Shown here: positions 8,532 to 16,965 of the stretch, piece after piece | Position numbering within the stretch: the stretch's first letter is position 1 | Layout: every line of letters begins with the position of its first letter | Assembly: GCF_030546695.1 (NCBI RefSeq) | Contig: NZ_JAUOTP010000002.1 | Span: forward strand, 124,001-188,000 | Length of the DNA stretch: 64,000 nt | From: Sphingomonas natans | Lineage (GTDB): Bacteria; Pseudomonadota; Alphaproteobacteria; Sphingomonadales; Sphingomonadaceae | Reading direction: 5' to 3' | The notes under the pieces: generated by a model | What the model was told of the DNA's origin: nothing | Databases searched by the model: none | What the model saw: only the letters and a program-made list of their open reading frames with translations | Translations under genes and position numbers: made by a program

Positions 8532-10246
8532 CAGCGGTCGACCTGGAAGAGGGGGCTGGAGAGGACCGCGAACAGCATCGCCTGCGCGCGCTTGCGGGCC
8601 TGGAGAGACGGCGTCGCATCGGTGATCGCCTCGGCTGCGGCCTTCAGCGCGGCCTTCTGCGCGGCGCTCATCGTCCGGTTCATCAGCAGCAGATCGATCC
8701 GGTCGATCATCCCCGCCGTATCCGTCCCGAACGCCTCCCATGCCGACCAGTCGATCGTCGTGCCCGTCCCGCCCGACACCGCCGTATTGGCGGCGAACTC
8801 GTTGCGCGTGCCCGCCGCACCGATCGTCCAGTCATAAGCGAGGTTGCTGCGCAGGACCGAGAAGCCGGTCGTGAGGAGCTTCGACGCCGGGCTGACCAGG
8901 GTCGAACTGCCCGGCAGCGGGAAATCGGGCGGATAGAAGTTGAAGACGGACGGCGACTGGAACACCGGCTGGCCAAGATTGCCGTCGCGCGTCGAGAAGA
9001 CATAGCCGTCGCTCGTCATGCCGACGATGCGCGCCCCCGACGTCATCAGCAGGATCGGCTCCTTGACCTTGCCATAATTGTCGCCGGTCGGCGCGGCGCC
9101 GCGCGCCTCGCTGTCGGTCAGGATCGCGCGGATCACCGCCTTCATGTCGCCGCGCACGTTGCTGCCGTTATTGGCGAAGACGGCAGCGACGCGCCCGACA
9201 TAACCCGGCGTCGGATTGGCGGTGACGAGGTGACGGATCAGGAAGCGCGAGATGTTCGGCGCGGTCGATGCGTTGTTGAACGCGGCATCCACGGCGGCCG
9301 CCAGGCTATCCTGCTGCGAGGCGCCGGCGGGCACCGTCACGCCGAGGAACGTCTTGGCGGCGGTATCGTAGCGCGCCGCGACCTGGATCATCGGCTTGGT
9401 ATAATCACGCGAATTGCCATCGGTGATCGGCGCGCCGTTCAGGCGAGCATAGGTCCAGCCGGTCAGCGCGCGCGCGACGCCCTTGATATCGTCGGGGGTA
9501 TAGGTGGCGACGGTCGCGCCGGTCGCGTCCTTCACCGGCGTCCCGTCCATGTTGAGCTGGTCGGGGCCGACCGAGAAGAGCTGCAGCATCTCGCGCGCAT
9601 AATTTTCGGACGGGGCGGACTTGTTGCTGTCCGCCATGTCGAGATAGTCGCCCATATAGCCGCTAAGCGTGACGTTCATGAGCAGATCGCGGTAATTGCC
9701 GAAGGACCCATCCAGCAGGATCTGCTGATAGGCGGCCGCGCCCGCAGTGTTGTTCACCTCGAGCGTCGAGGCGACGAGCAGCTGCGAAAGCGCGAAGGCG
9801 ACGCGCTGGCGCAGCTGATCGGGCTGGCCGAGCGCATTCGCATAGAAGCGCATCGCCACCTGCTCGCGATTGAAATTGCGACGGACGCAGGTCGCATCCG
9901 TGCCGCAGCTGCCGATCACCATCGGCGTCGAAGCGAGATCGGCGTAAGAGCTGCCGGTCGCGGCGAACTGCTCGTCGATCCAGCCGGAAATGCCCGAGGC
10001 GATGATCCTGTCGACCACCGCCTGCGTCGCACCGAACGTCGCCTGCTTGGCGAGACGATCGGCATCGGCCTCCTTCTTGACCTTTTCGGCCGCCGCTGCG
10101 GCCGCAGCCGCTTCGGCGGCGCTGTTGTCGACGGCCGCGGTCGTCGTCGTGCCGCCCCCGCCGCCGCCGCCACCGCCGCACGATGTCAGAAAGGCGCAGG
10201 CCAGCACCATGGCGCCGGCAAGACCGACGCGCTTACGCTTCACCAT
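8531..10246 (-). CDS. DUF1800 family lipoprotein
   Basis: A 571-residue protein of the DUF1800 family, partner of the DUF1501 protein. The chosen ATG at 10246 gives a short basic start (MVKRKRVG), a hydrophobic core and a lipobox LTSC with Cys at 23, followed by nine glycines and a Thr/Ala linker. This predicts a lipoprotein tethered by a flexible arm. Family features include DRLAKQATFGATQA near the start, REMLQLFSVGPDQL in the middle, and FNFYPPDFPLPGSS near the C-terminus. An upstream in-frame start at 10297 would place a REP-like palindrome inside the coding region and destroy the lipobox position, so it is rejected. Function unknown. Confidence 0.92.
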   Translation of the reverse strand: MVKRKRVGLAGAMVLACAFLTSCGGGGGGGGGTTTTAAVDNSAAEAAAAAAAAEKVKKEADADRLAKQATFGATQAVVDRIIASGISGWIDEQFAATGSSYADLASTPMVIGSCGTDATCVRRNFNREQVAMRFYANALGQPDQLRQRVAFALSQLLVASTLEVNNTAGAAAYQQILLDGSFGNYRDLLMNVTLSGYMGDYLDMADSNKSAPSENYAREMLQLFSVGPDQLNMDGTPVKDATGATVATYTPDDIKGVARALTGWTYARLNGAPITDGNSRDYTKPMIQVAARYDTAAKTFLGVTVPAGASQQDSLAAAVDAAFNNASTAPNISRFLIRHLVTANPTPGYVGRVAAVFANNGSNVRGDMKAVIRAILTDSEARGAAPTGDNYGKVKEPILLMTSGARIVGMTSDGYVFSTRDGNLGQPVFQSPSVFNFYPPDFPLPGSSTLVSPASKLLTTGFSVLRSNLAYDWTIGAAGTRNEFAANTAVSGGTGTTIDWSAWEAFGTDTAGMIDRIDLLLMNRTMSAAQKAALKAAAEAITDATPSLQARKRAQAMLFAVLSSPLFQVDR

Positions 10247-10263
10247 CACTAAGCTCACCCCGC

Positions 10264-10293
10264 CTGCCCCGTTCCCCGCGAACGCGGGCAGCC
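10264..10293. repeat. single REP-like palindrome upstream of the DUF1800 gene
   Basis: A short perfect hairpin (CCCGCG-AA-CGCGGG, 10275-10288) lies inside a sequence that resembles one half of the palindromic repeats found in the T2SS locus. It occupies the 5' untranslated region of the DUF1800/DUF1501 pair. The rest of 10294-10445 is AT-richer (GTTAAC, TATTTATG) and probably holds the promoter, but no convincing -35/-10 pair is seen. Confidence 0.4.
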
Positions 10294-10445
10294 ACAATAG
10301 ATCATAGTTAACGCCCTCCAGTCCGACAAGTCCGCCGGACCCAAAGCCAGCAGCCGGAAAGATGAAGGAAGGTCGTGAAAGAAGCGTTAACTCTCCGTTA
10401 CGCCCCCGTCCCGATCCTTTACTTCGTTATGATCGCGTAACGTAT

Positions 10446-11426
10446 TTATGTTGGAGATTTTATCGCCGGCGCCTGGGTCGGCGACCGGCCCTTCCAGCGC
10501 CCGACCACCTCGACGAAGGGCCTTCCATCCTCGGTCTTGCGGCGTTCGATCAGGCTCGTCAGCCGCTGGCTCGTGCCGCCGATCCGCGCTTCTGCGACCG
10601 ACCAGAAGAAGGTCGCGGTGAAGCCGCAGCCGGGCGGAATCGCCGCCTGCTCCAGCGCGAAATCGTCGCGCGTCAATCGGCCGGTCCGTGTCCGCCGCGC
10701 GACCAGCCCCCGCGCCGCGACCGGATTGTCGACCAGCAAGGCCAGCAAGGGCTCGGACACGGCGTTCAGGTTGATGCTCGTCCGGATCGGCAGCACCGTG
10801 GCGAAGGCGGCCAATTTGGCGATCTCCGCCGGAGTCAGCCCGGCGGCGCTGAGTTCGGCGAGATCCGCGATCGGTCCGGTGACGATCAGATAGGTGGCGA
10901 TCCGCTGCGCCGTGCCGGGTGTCAGATCGAGCGCGCCCGCCATCGTCGCGAGCCGTCCCTTGGTGATCGTATCGTCCTTGGCGAGCGGGTTGAGATCGAG
11001 CTTGCCCGTCGCATCGGTCACGATCATCGCGAAGCGACCGCCTTCGATCGCCGCGCCCTTCTCGTCGATATTGGCCCAGGGCTCGGTCGCATCGTCGCTG
11101 TCGGGCGCTTGCACCATGTCGCGGCGGAGCGCGGCGACCGCGGAGAGTTCGCCGCCGCGCGCGATCTGCACGGCCTGCGCCGCCTCGGCCATCCGCGTCG
11201 CGCGCTGCAGCCCGGCATCGTCTCCCGCCACCATGATCGCCAGCACCGCCGCCGCGAGCCCGACGAGGAGCAGCACGTTGACGAGCACCATCCCCTGCTC
11301 GTTTTCCGACCTCGCTTCAGGACAAGCGGTACTGCGGCGAAGGCCGGAGTGCTGGACAGCTGGCCGCGCCGTCGACTTTGCAGGGCTCCGGCCTTCGCCG
11401 GAGGAAGGTGAGAGCGGTCCTCTCAT
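10446..11426 (-). CDS. gspK: type II secretion minor pseudopilin GspK
   Basis: A 326-residue GspK, the large tip pseudopilin of the T2SS. The ATG at 11426 overlaps the gspJ stop (ATGA). Residues 1-45 are an unusually long leader that includes sequence translated from a REP pair (GRSPAK...HSGLRRST). Prepilin peptidase should cut after Gly45, ahead of MVLVNVLLLVGLAAAVLAIM. Position +5 of the mature protein is Asn rather than Glu, as expected for GspK. The body contains the helical GspK domain (LDLNPLAKDDT, DLTPGTAQRIA). No alternative start codon lies between the repeat and the cleavage site. Confidence 0.93.
   Translation of the reverse strand: MRGPLSPSSGEGRSPAKSTARPAVQHSGLRRSTACPEARSENEQGMVLVNVLLLVGLAAAVLAIMVAGDDAGLQRATRMAEAAQAVQIARGGELSAVAALRRDMVQAPDSDDATEPWANIDEKGAAIEGGRFAMIVTDATGKLDLNPLAKDDTITKGRLATMAGALDLTPGTAQRIATYLIVTGPIADLAELSAAGLTPAEIAKLAAFATVLPIRTSINLNAVSEPLLALLVDNPVAARGLVARRTRTGRLTRDDFALEQAAIPPGCGFTATFFWSVAEARIGGTSQRLTSLIERRKTEDGRPFVEVVGRWKGRSPTQAPAIKSPT
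11332..11404. repeat. REP pair inside the gspK leader
   Basis: Two inverted arms, GCGGCGAAGGCCGGAGTGCT on the left and GGCTCCGGCCTTCGCCGGAG on the right, are separated by about 30 bases. Each arm is itself palindromic (CCGGCGAAGGCCGG type). The element is read through in frame as part of the gspK leader. The same arms occur at 13782-13868. Confidence 0.85.
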
Positions 11427-12037
11427 GGCATCGCCGGCAGCAGGATAACGCGTCGCACACTCCCGCCCGGCGTGCCGTCGCGCGGCGCGAGCCGCAGCGA
11501 GAGTTCCACCGCATCCGGCCGCCCCGCCTCGCGCGGCCGCGTCGGCACCGCCTGCCATCCGTCCGGCCGATGGAAGCGCCAAACCGCGCTCTCGACTCCC
11601 GAGATCAGCGCCCGCGGCTCCAGTCCGCGCGAGCGCATCAGCGTGTCGCCGAGCATCGCATAGCCGACCAGAGCCTGCCCGCCGCTCGCATTGCGCCGGA
11701 GGCCCACCGACGTTCCCATCAGGAACGGCCCGTCGCTGATCGCCCCGAAATCGGCGCTCACCAGATACAGCGCCCGATCCAGCTGCGCGATCCGGTCGAG
11801 CCTCTTGTCGGTCTTCTGCTGCACCGACAGCACCGTCTCGACCAGCGCGAAGGCGGCGAGGCTGATCAGCGCGAAGAGCGCGAGCGCAACGATCATCTCG
11901 ACGAGGCTGAAACCGCCCTCGCCCGAAGCTCCGCCTGAATCTTCGTTCGTGCTGAGCTTGTCGAAGCACCGTCTTCTTCTACCCGGTAGAAGAAGGCAGG
12001 ACGGCCCTTCGACGAGCTCAGGGCGAACGGGGGTCAT
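11423..12037 (-). CDS. gspJ: type II secretion minor pseudopilin GspJ
   Basis: A 204-residue GspJ. The ATG at 12037 opens a 42-residue leader consisting mostly of translated REP sequence (VRPELVEG...CFDKLSTNE), followed by the cleavage site G42|FSLVE with Glu at mature position 5 and a hydrophobic helix (MIVALALFALISLAAFAL). The rest matches the GspJ pattern, with QQKTDKRLDRIAQLDRAL and a late VESAVWRFHRPDGW. No ATG, GTG or TTG lies in frame between the repeat and the cleavage site. The stop overlaps gspK. A minor component of the pseudopilus tip in the periplasm. Confidence 0.93.
   Translation of the reverse strand: MTPVRPELVEGPSCLLLPGRRRRCFDKLSTNEDSGGASGEGGFSLVEMIVALALFALISLAAFALVETVLSVQQKTDKRLDRIAQLDRALYLVSADFGAISDGPFLMGTSVGLRRNASGGQALVGYAMLGDTLMRSRGLEPRALISGVESAVWRFHRPDGWQAVPTRPREAGRPDAVELSLRLAPRDGTPGGSVRRVILLPAMP
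11944..12031. repeat. REP pair inside the gspJ leader
   Basis: Left arm CGTTCGTGCTGAGCTTGTCG (continuing AAGCAC) and right arm CCCTTCGACGAGCTCAGGGC (continuing GAACG) are inverted copies. Between them is a smaller perfect hairpin, TTCTTCTACC-CGG-TAGAAGAA. It starts only a few bases after the gspJ ATG and is translated in full. The arms are the same subfamily as those at 16859-16952 and 19689-19770. Confidence 0.88.
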
Positions 12038-12054
12038 GAGCAGCACCCATGCCT

Positions 12055-13107
12055 TCAGACCGCGCCCGGCGCGGCGAGCAGGTAGCGCCCCTTGGTCACC
12101 GCGAGGATCGCCATCGCCCGCGCCGCCGTCCCGTCCGCACGGAAGCGCACCGCGCCGCACACGCCCTCGAACACGCGCCCCGCCAGCAAGGCCGAGCGAT
12201 CCATCGCCCCCGCGCGCCGCAGGCTCTGCGCGATCGTCACCGCATCGAAGACGAGCCCTGCTATCACGCCCGGCGCTACGCCATTCTGCTGCTCGAACCC
12301 TTCCGAGAAGGTCCGGAAGCCCGACGGATCGGGCGCGGACAGCCACGCGCCCTCGATCTGCGCGAGCGCGGCCGGCGCCGCATCCAGCCCGGCAAAGGCG
12401 CCGAGCAATTGCACGCCGCTGTCGCCCACCGCAGCCGCCGCCGTCACCAGATCGCCGCTCGCCAGCAGCGCATCGGGCGCGCTGGCCCCACGCAGGAACC
12501 CGCCCAGCGCCGCGCCCGTCGGCGCCATCGCCAGATCCATTCCCTCGCGCTGCGCCGCCGCCGTCGCTGCCGCCGCGACCTGCACGCCCCACGCATCCGT
12601 CCCCGGCAGCAAAGCCACGCGCCTGATCCCGCGCGAGCGCGCATAACGGAGCAAGGGCGCCACCGCCTGATCCGCCGTCACCCCGAGCAGAAACGCGCCG
12701 CTCTCGCGCAAGGCCAGATCGTTGCTGAACGCCAGTACCGGCACGCCGCCCGCGACCGTCACCACCGGCGCCACCTCGGCCGAGGCGAGCGGCCCGAGGA
12801 TTAGCCGCGCGCCGCGTTTCAGCGCCGCCTGCGCCGCCGCCGCCGCGCCGGACGGCGTGCCGCCGGTATCGAGGATCATCAGCGCTTTCGTATCCTTGCC
12901 TTGCGCAAGCCCGCCCGCGCGCGCCATGCTGCGTCCCAACGCAGCGTTCGCGCCGGTCAGCGGCACGAGCAAGGCGGCCGGCGGCAGCGCTTTCGGTGCC
13001 GCGTCCGCGCCAAACAGGGACGGAACGCAGGATGCAACAAGGGCTGACGGCAGAGATAGCAGCAGCCGACGCCGATCCGGCCGCACGTCAGTTCGCTCCC
13101 TTGGCAC
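12055..13107 (-). CDS. periplasmic binding protein fold protein (penicillin-binding-protein-activator-like)
   Basis: A protein of about 350 residues with an N-terminal RRRLLLSLPSALVASC segment that could be a Sec/Tat signal or lipobox. A type I periplasmic binding fold follows (AALLVPLTGANAALGRSMA, ARLILGPLASAEVAPV, VPVLAFSNDLALRESG, RVALLPGTDAWG). The same fold occurs in branched-chain amino acid receptors and in LpoA-type activators of penicillin-binding proteins. Its place between gspN and gspJ suggests a role with the secretion machine, perhaps opening peptidoglycan, which is inference. The start is uncertain: a GTG at 13107 or another at 13086. Both lie inside the opposing gspN gene. Confidence 0.8.
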   Translation of the reverse strand: MPRERTDVRPDRRRLLLSLPSALVASCVPSLFGADAAPKALPPAALLVPLTGANAALGRSMARAGGLAQGKDTKALMILDTGGTPSGAAAAAQAALKRGARLILGPLASAEVAPVVTVAGGVPVLAFSNDLALRESGAFLLGVTADQAVAPLLRYARSRGIRRVALLPGTDAWGVQVAAAATAAAQREGMDLAMAPTGAALGGFLRGASAPDALLASGDLVTAAAAVGDSGVQLLGAFAGLDAAPAALAQIEGAWLSAPDPSGFRTFSEGFEQQNGVAPGVIAGLVFDAVTIAQSLRRAGAMDRSALLAGRVFEGVCGAVRFRADGTAARAMAILAVTKGRYLLAAPGAV

Positions 13108-13781
13108 GGGTCAAACACGCCTGGCCGTGGCTCGCGATCGGCCTCGCCGCATATCTGCTCGCGCTCATCGTCACCTTCCCCGCCCGCTTCGTGCTCGGCG
13201 CCGATCCGCGCTGGATCGTCACCGGCACCGTCTGGACCGGCGAAGCCGTGGTCGACGGCGCATATCGTGTCCAGTGGCGCTGGGCGCCGTGGCGCTCGCT
13301 CGCGAGCCTGGCGTTCGCCGCCGACGTGCGGATGACGGGCAACGCCACCGATCTCGCCGGCTCGGCAATGGTCTCGCCGGGCGGCACCCTGCTGGAAGGC
13401 TTTGCGGGGAGCGGCGACGGCGGGCTGCTCGCGGCGTTCGGCCCGGCCCTGCCCTTCGCCTGCGATAGTCCGCTCCAGATCAACCTGAAGCGCCTGCGCA
13501 TTGCCGGCCCCCGCTCCGAAGCGATCGGCGACATCCGCAGCGCGGCGGGCAGCTGCACCCCGCTCGGCGGCGGACAGCCCAACCCCGTCCCCGCGCTCGC
13601 GACCCGGCTTTTGCCTCTGCCCGACGGCACGACCCGGATCGAGACCGCCCCGATCGGCCGCGAGCGCGACCATTTCTTCGAGGGCCAGATTGCCGGAGGC
13701 AGGCTCCACCTGACCCCGACACCGGCGGGCATCGCCGCCCTGCCCTTTATCCGGGGTCTGGTGATCGACGAAAGCATGTAA
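13032..13781 (+). CDS. gspN: type II secretion protein GspN
   Basis: A 249-residue bitopic protein with one N-terminal membrane helix (WPWLAIGLAAYLLALIVTF) and a periplasmic domain. The domain has the GspN pattern: GTVWTGEAVVDG, a WRWAPWRSLASLAF segment, SGDGGLLAAFG and a C-terminal RLHLTPTPAGIAALPFIRG. GspN is an accessory T2SS component of uncertain role. The start could be the ATG at 13032, an ATG at 12996, or a TTG near 13101 directly before the helix. The first two overlap the divergent binding-protein gene by tens of bases. It converges on gspF across a REP pair. Confidence 0.85.
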   Translation: MQQGLTAEIAAADADPAARQFAPLARVKHAWPWLAIGLAAYLLALIVTFPARFVLGADPRWIVTGTVWTGEAVVDGAYRVQWRWAPWRSLASLAFAADVRMTGNATDLAGSAMVSPGGTLLEGFAGSGDGGLLAAFGPALPFACDSPLQINLKRLRIAGPRSEAIGDIRSAAGSCTPLGGGQPNPVPALATRLLPLPDGTTRIETAPIGRERDHFFEGQIAGGRLHLTPTPAGIAALPFIRGLVIDESM

Positions 13782-13868
13782 GCACCGCGGTACTCCGGCG
13801 AAGGCCGGAGCGCTGTATCACGAGCGATCCGCTTACCATCCAACGCTCCGGCCTTCGCCGGAGCACCG
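13782..13868. repeat. REP pair between gspN and gspF
   Basis: Inverted arms ACTCCGGCGAAGGCCGGAGC and GCTCCGGCCTTCGCCGGAGC flank about 30 bases. The element begins right after the gspN stop and fills nearly all the space between the convergent genes gspN and gspF, where it could act as a bidirectional RNA hairpin. It is the same subfamily as the pair in gspK. Confidence 0.88.
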
Positions 13869-13881
13869 AGCGACCGGCCGC

Positions 13882-15111
13882 TCACGCCGCCACCAGATTG
13901 TTGAGGTTCACGATCGGCAGCAGGATCGCGAGCACCATCATCAGCACCACCCCGCCCATCAGCAGCAACACCGCGGGCTCGACCAGCCCGACCACCACCG
14001 TGATCAGCGCGTCCAGCTCGCGATCGAGCTCCCCCGCCGCGCGGCTGAGCGCCGGCCCGAGCCGCCCGCTCGCCTCGCCGCTGGCGACGATCGCGATCAG
14101 CATCGCCGGAAACACGCCCGCCTGTGCCATCGCCTGAGAGAGGCTCCCGCCCTCGCGCACCTTCGCCGCCACGCTCAAAGCCTGCGCGCGGACATAGCTG
14201 TTCGAGGTGGTCGCCGCCGCCGCGCCCAGCGCCTCGACCAGCGGCACCGCGCTTTGCACCAGTTGGCCGAGCGTGGCCGCGAAGCGCGCCGCGGCAAACT
14301 GGCGGACGAGCCGCGCCGTCGGCCGCCGCGTCGCGACTTCGCGATCGAAGGCGAGCCGGTTGGCGGGCACTCGCAGCCACCTCTGCCCGCCGATCACCGC
14401 AACGACGAGCAGGACCGCGACGATCCAGCCGAAACTGCGGATGAAATGGCTGAGGCCGATCAGCGCGCGCGTCAGGAAGGGCAGGTCCGCCCCGCGCGAT
14501 TCGAACACGCGGACGATGTCGGGCACGACATAGACCATCAGCAGCACCATCATCGACAGCGAGACGGTCGCGAGCAAAGCCGGATACAGCAACGCCATCT
14601 GCACCTTGGACTGCGCCCGGTGCCGGCTCTCGACGAAGTCGGCAAGATGCCCGAGCACCTCGCCGAGCATGCCGCTCTGCTCGCCCGCCGCGATCGACGC
14701 GCGATAATAATCGGGAAAGGCCTGCGGCTGCTCGCTCATCGCCGAGGAGAGGCTCCGCCCGTCGAGGATGCTCCCGCGCATCTCCAGCAGCACCGATCGC
14801 ATCCGCGTCGTCTCGGCCTGGTCCGCGACGAGCCGCAGCGCCTCCTCCACGCTGATGTCGCTGCCGATCAACGTAGCCATCTGGCGCGTCGCGGTCGAAA
14901 GCTGCCGCGCCGACACGCGCGGCCGGAACCAGCTTATCCCGCCCGCCGCCTGCCGCACCGCGTCGGCCCGCGCACCGGTCGCCTCGACCGAGACGGGCAA
15001 CAGCGCCCGCTCGCGCAATTGCCGCCGCGCGCCCGCCGCGCTTGTCGCCTCGATCACGCCTTTCTGCGACTTCCCCGCCGCATCGACCGCTCTGTACGCA
15101 AAAGCGGCCAT
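13882..15111 (-). CDS. gspF: type II secretion inner-membrane platform protein GspF
   Basis: A 409-residue GspF of normal length. It has the family opening (MAAFAYRAVDAAGKSQKG) and two T2SSF domains: the first around residues 70-190 with SGMLGEVLGHLADFVE, the second around 270-395 with ASGEASGRLGPALSRAAGEL. Membrane helices lie near residues 165-185, 215-235 and 375-400. It forms the platform that links the GspE ATPase to pseudopilus growth. It is downstream of gspE in a leftward run L-M-E-F, but a 220-base gap containing a large palindrome separates the two. Confidence 0.96.
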   Translation of the reverse strand: MAAFAYRAVDAAGKSQKGVIEATSAAGARRQLRERALLPVSVEATGARADAVRQAAGGISWFRPRVSARQLSTATRQMATLIGSDISVEEALRLVADQAETTRMRSVLLEMRGSILDGRSLSSAMSEQPQAFPDYYRASIAAGEQSGMLGEVLGHLADFVESRHRAQSKVQMALLYPALLATVSLSMMVLLMVYVVPDIVRVFESRGADLPFLTRALIGLSHFIRSFGWIVAVLLVVAVIGGQRWLRVPANRLAFDREVATRRPTARLVRQFAAARFAATLGQLVQSAVPLVEALGAAAATTSNSYVRAQALSVAAKVREGGSLSQAMAQAGVFPAMLIAIVASGEASGRLGPALSRAAGELDRELDALITVVVGLVEPAVLLLMGGVVLMMVLAILLPIVNLNNLVAA

Positions 15112-15159
15112 CAGAAGCGCCGCCCGTCATTTCGGCGAAAGCGCGAGTAAAAAAGATCG

Positions 15160-15249
15160 TTCACGCAGAGACGCGGAGACGCAGAGAGCAAGAAGAACGG
15201 TCCAGCTCCTCTCCCTTTTCTTCTCCGCGTCTCCGCGTCTCCGCGTGAA
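15160..15249. repeat. large palindrome of a second repeat family between gspE and gspF
   Basis: Left arm TTCACGCAGAGACGCGGAGA (continuing CGCAGAGA) is inverted as CTCCGCGTCTCCGCGTGAA on the right, with internal GGAGACGC tandem copies and a loop of about 20 bases. The arms are nearly perfect over some 28 positions. The sequence differs from the REP pairs elsewhere in this locus. The remainder of the gap (15250-15331) holds a GC-rich stretch with no clear feature. Confidence 0.85.
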
Positions 15250-15331
15250 CCAAATTCTTCCGTGCAAAGGGCGCGAAGGGCGGGAATCTGGCTTCTCGCT
15301 CCCGCAGGGCTGGCAAAGTGGGAAGTCCCGC

Positions 15332-16834
15332 TCACCCCGCCTCCTCGCGCGTCACCCGCGCCACTTCCTCGACCGTCGTCTCCCCTGAGCGGATCGCCGC
15401 CAGCCCCTCGTCCATCAGCCCCGGACCCTGCGCGCGCGCATGCGCGACAAGCGCCGCTTCGGGCGCGCCGTCATGGATCAAAGCCGCCATCGCCGCATCG
15501 ACCGCGACGATCTCGTACAGCCCCTGCCGCCCGCGAAATCCCTCGCCGCGACACGCCGGGCAGCCGACCGAGCGCCACACCGTATCGCCCTCGGCAATCG
15601 CCCCGCCCAGCAAGGCGACATCGCGCGCATCGGCCGCCTCCTCGCGCCGGCACGCTTCGCATAGCCGCCGCACGAGCCGTTGCGCCACGAGCCCCACCAG
15701 CATCGGCGCGAGCAGATAGCGCTCCACCCCCATATCGACGAGCCGCGTCACCGCGCCCACCGCCGAATTGGTATGCAAAGTCGAGAGCATGAAATGCCCC
15801 GTCATCGCCGCGCGCACCGCGACCTCGGCGGTCTCTTGGTCGCGAATTTCACCGACCATGATCACGTCCGGATCCTGCCGCAGGATCGCGCGCAGCCCGC
15901 GCGCGAAGGTCATGTCGGTGCGCGGATTGACCTGCGTCTGGCCGATCCCCGCCAGCTCATATTCGATCGGGTCTTCCACCGTCAGTATGTTGCGCTTGCG
16001 ATCGTTGAGCTTGGCGAGCGCCGCATACAGCGTCGTCGTCTTGCCCGAACCCGTGGGCCCGGTAACGAGCAGCATCCCGTGCGGCCGCTCCAGCAGCCGC
16101 TCGAACAAGGCCAGATCGCGCCCGTGCAGCCCGAGCGTCGCCAGATCGAGCTGGACCGATCCGCGATCGAGCAGCCGCATTACCACCCGCTCGCCATGCT
16201 GGGTCGGGATCGTCGAGACGCGCACGTCGATCTCATGCCCGCCGACGCGCACCGTCACGCGCCCGTCCTGCGGGATCCTCTTCTCGGCGATGTCGAGCCG
16301 CGCCATCACCTTGATCCGGCTGACCAGCAACGGTGCGAGCGCGCGATTGGGCTCGACGATATCGCGCAACACGCCATCGACGCGGAATCGCACGATCAGC
16401 CGCCGCTCCTGCGTCTCGACATGGATATCCGATGCGCGCGCCTTCACCGCCTCCAGCAGCAGCGCGTTGATCAGGCGGATGACCGGGCTGTCATCCTTCA
16501 TGTCGAGCAGATCCTCGACCGCACCGACGCTGTCGGCCAATGCGGCGAGATCGGTATCCGCCTCGGCCGCGATATCCGCCGCCTCGCCCGCCGCGTCGCG
16601 ATAATGCGTCTGCAGCGCGCGCTCGAACTCGACATCGGCGACATCGCGCCACGGCAGGGCGCCGAACAGCCTTTGCACCTCAAGCAATGCCGCCAGCCTG
16701 ACGCCGCTACGGTGCAGGCAGACGAGCCCGCTCGCCTCCTCGATCACGAGCACGCCCTGCGCGCGCGCAAAGCCATAAGGCAACAGCGCGGCGCGCGGCG
16801 CGTCGTCGACGAGAGCGTCAGGCTGCGTCGACAT
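15332..16834 (-). CDS. gspE: type II secretion ATPase GspE
   Basis: A 500-residue secretion ATPase that powers pseudopilus assembly from the cytoplasmic face. The Walker A motif GPTGSGKTTT has its Lys at 265. The Asp box (TVEDPIEYELAGIGQTQVN), Walker B (DPDVIMVGEIRDQETAE) and His box (GHFMLSTLHTN) follow in the expected order. A zinc-binding C-metal domain is marked by CEAC and CPAC. The N-terminal domain has the LPYGFARAQGVLV strand pattern. The ATG at 16834 is the first good start. It lies downstream of gspM, with a REP pair between them. Confidence 0.97.
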   Translation of the reverse strand: MSTQPDALVDDAPRAALLPYGFARAQGVLVIEEASGLVCLHRSGVRLAALLEVQRLFGALPWRDVADVEFERALQTHYRDAAGEAADIAAEADTDLAALADSVGAVEDLLDMKDDSPVIRLINALLLEAVKARASDIHVETQERRLIVRFRVDGVLRDIVEPNRALAPLLVSRIKVMARLDIAEKRIPQDGRVTVRVGGHEIDVRVSTIPTQHGERVVMRLLDRGSVQLDLATLGLHGRDLALFERLLERPHGMLLVTGPTGSGKTTTLYAALAKLNDRKRNILTVEDPIEYELAGIGQTQVNPRTDMTFARGLRAILRQDPDVIMVGEIRDQETAEVAVRAAMTGHFMLSTLHTNSAVGAVTRLVDMGVERYLLAPMLVGLVAQRLVRRLCEACRREEAADARDVALLGGAIAEGDTVWRSVGCPACRGEGFRGRQGLYEIVAVDAAMAALIHDGAPEAALVAHARAQGPGLMDEGLAAIRSGETTVEEVARVTREEAG

Positions 16835-16858
16835 TCAGCAGGCCTCCCCTACCTTTTT

Positions 16859-16952
16859 CCGTTCGCACTGAGCCTGTCGAAGTGCCGTTCTTCTCTTCGC
16901 GCCGACGGACGAGAAGCAGGGCAGTGCTTCGACAAGCTCAGCACGAACGGTC
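16859..16952. repeat. REP pair between gspM and gspE
   Basis: Inverted arms CGTTCGCACTGAGCCTGTCG (continuing AAGTGC) and GCACTGCTTCGACAAGCTCA-type sequence ending GCACGAACGG flank about 35 bases. It fills the intergenic space upstream of gspE, where it would form a stem-loop in the gspL-M-E-F transcript. Same subfamily as the pair in gspJ. Confidence 0.88.
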
Positions 16953-16965
16953 GGAATGATCATCA

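Noticed and set aside
15160-15249. CRISPR-like repeat array
   Set aside because: The repeated GGAGACGC units form one inverted pair, not regularly spaced direct repeats with unique spacers. No cas gene is present.
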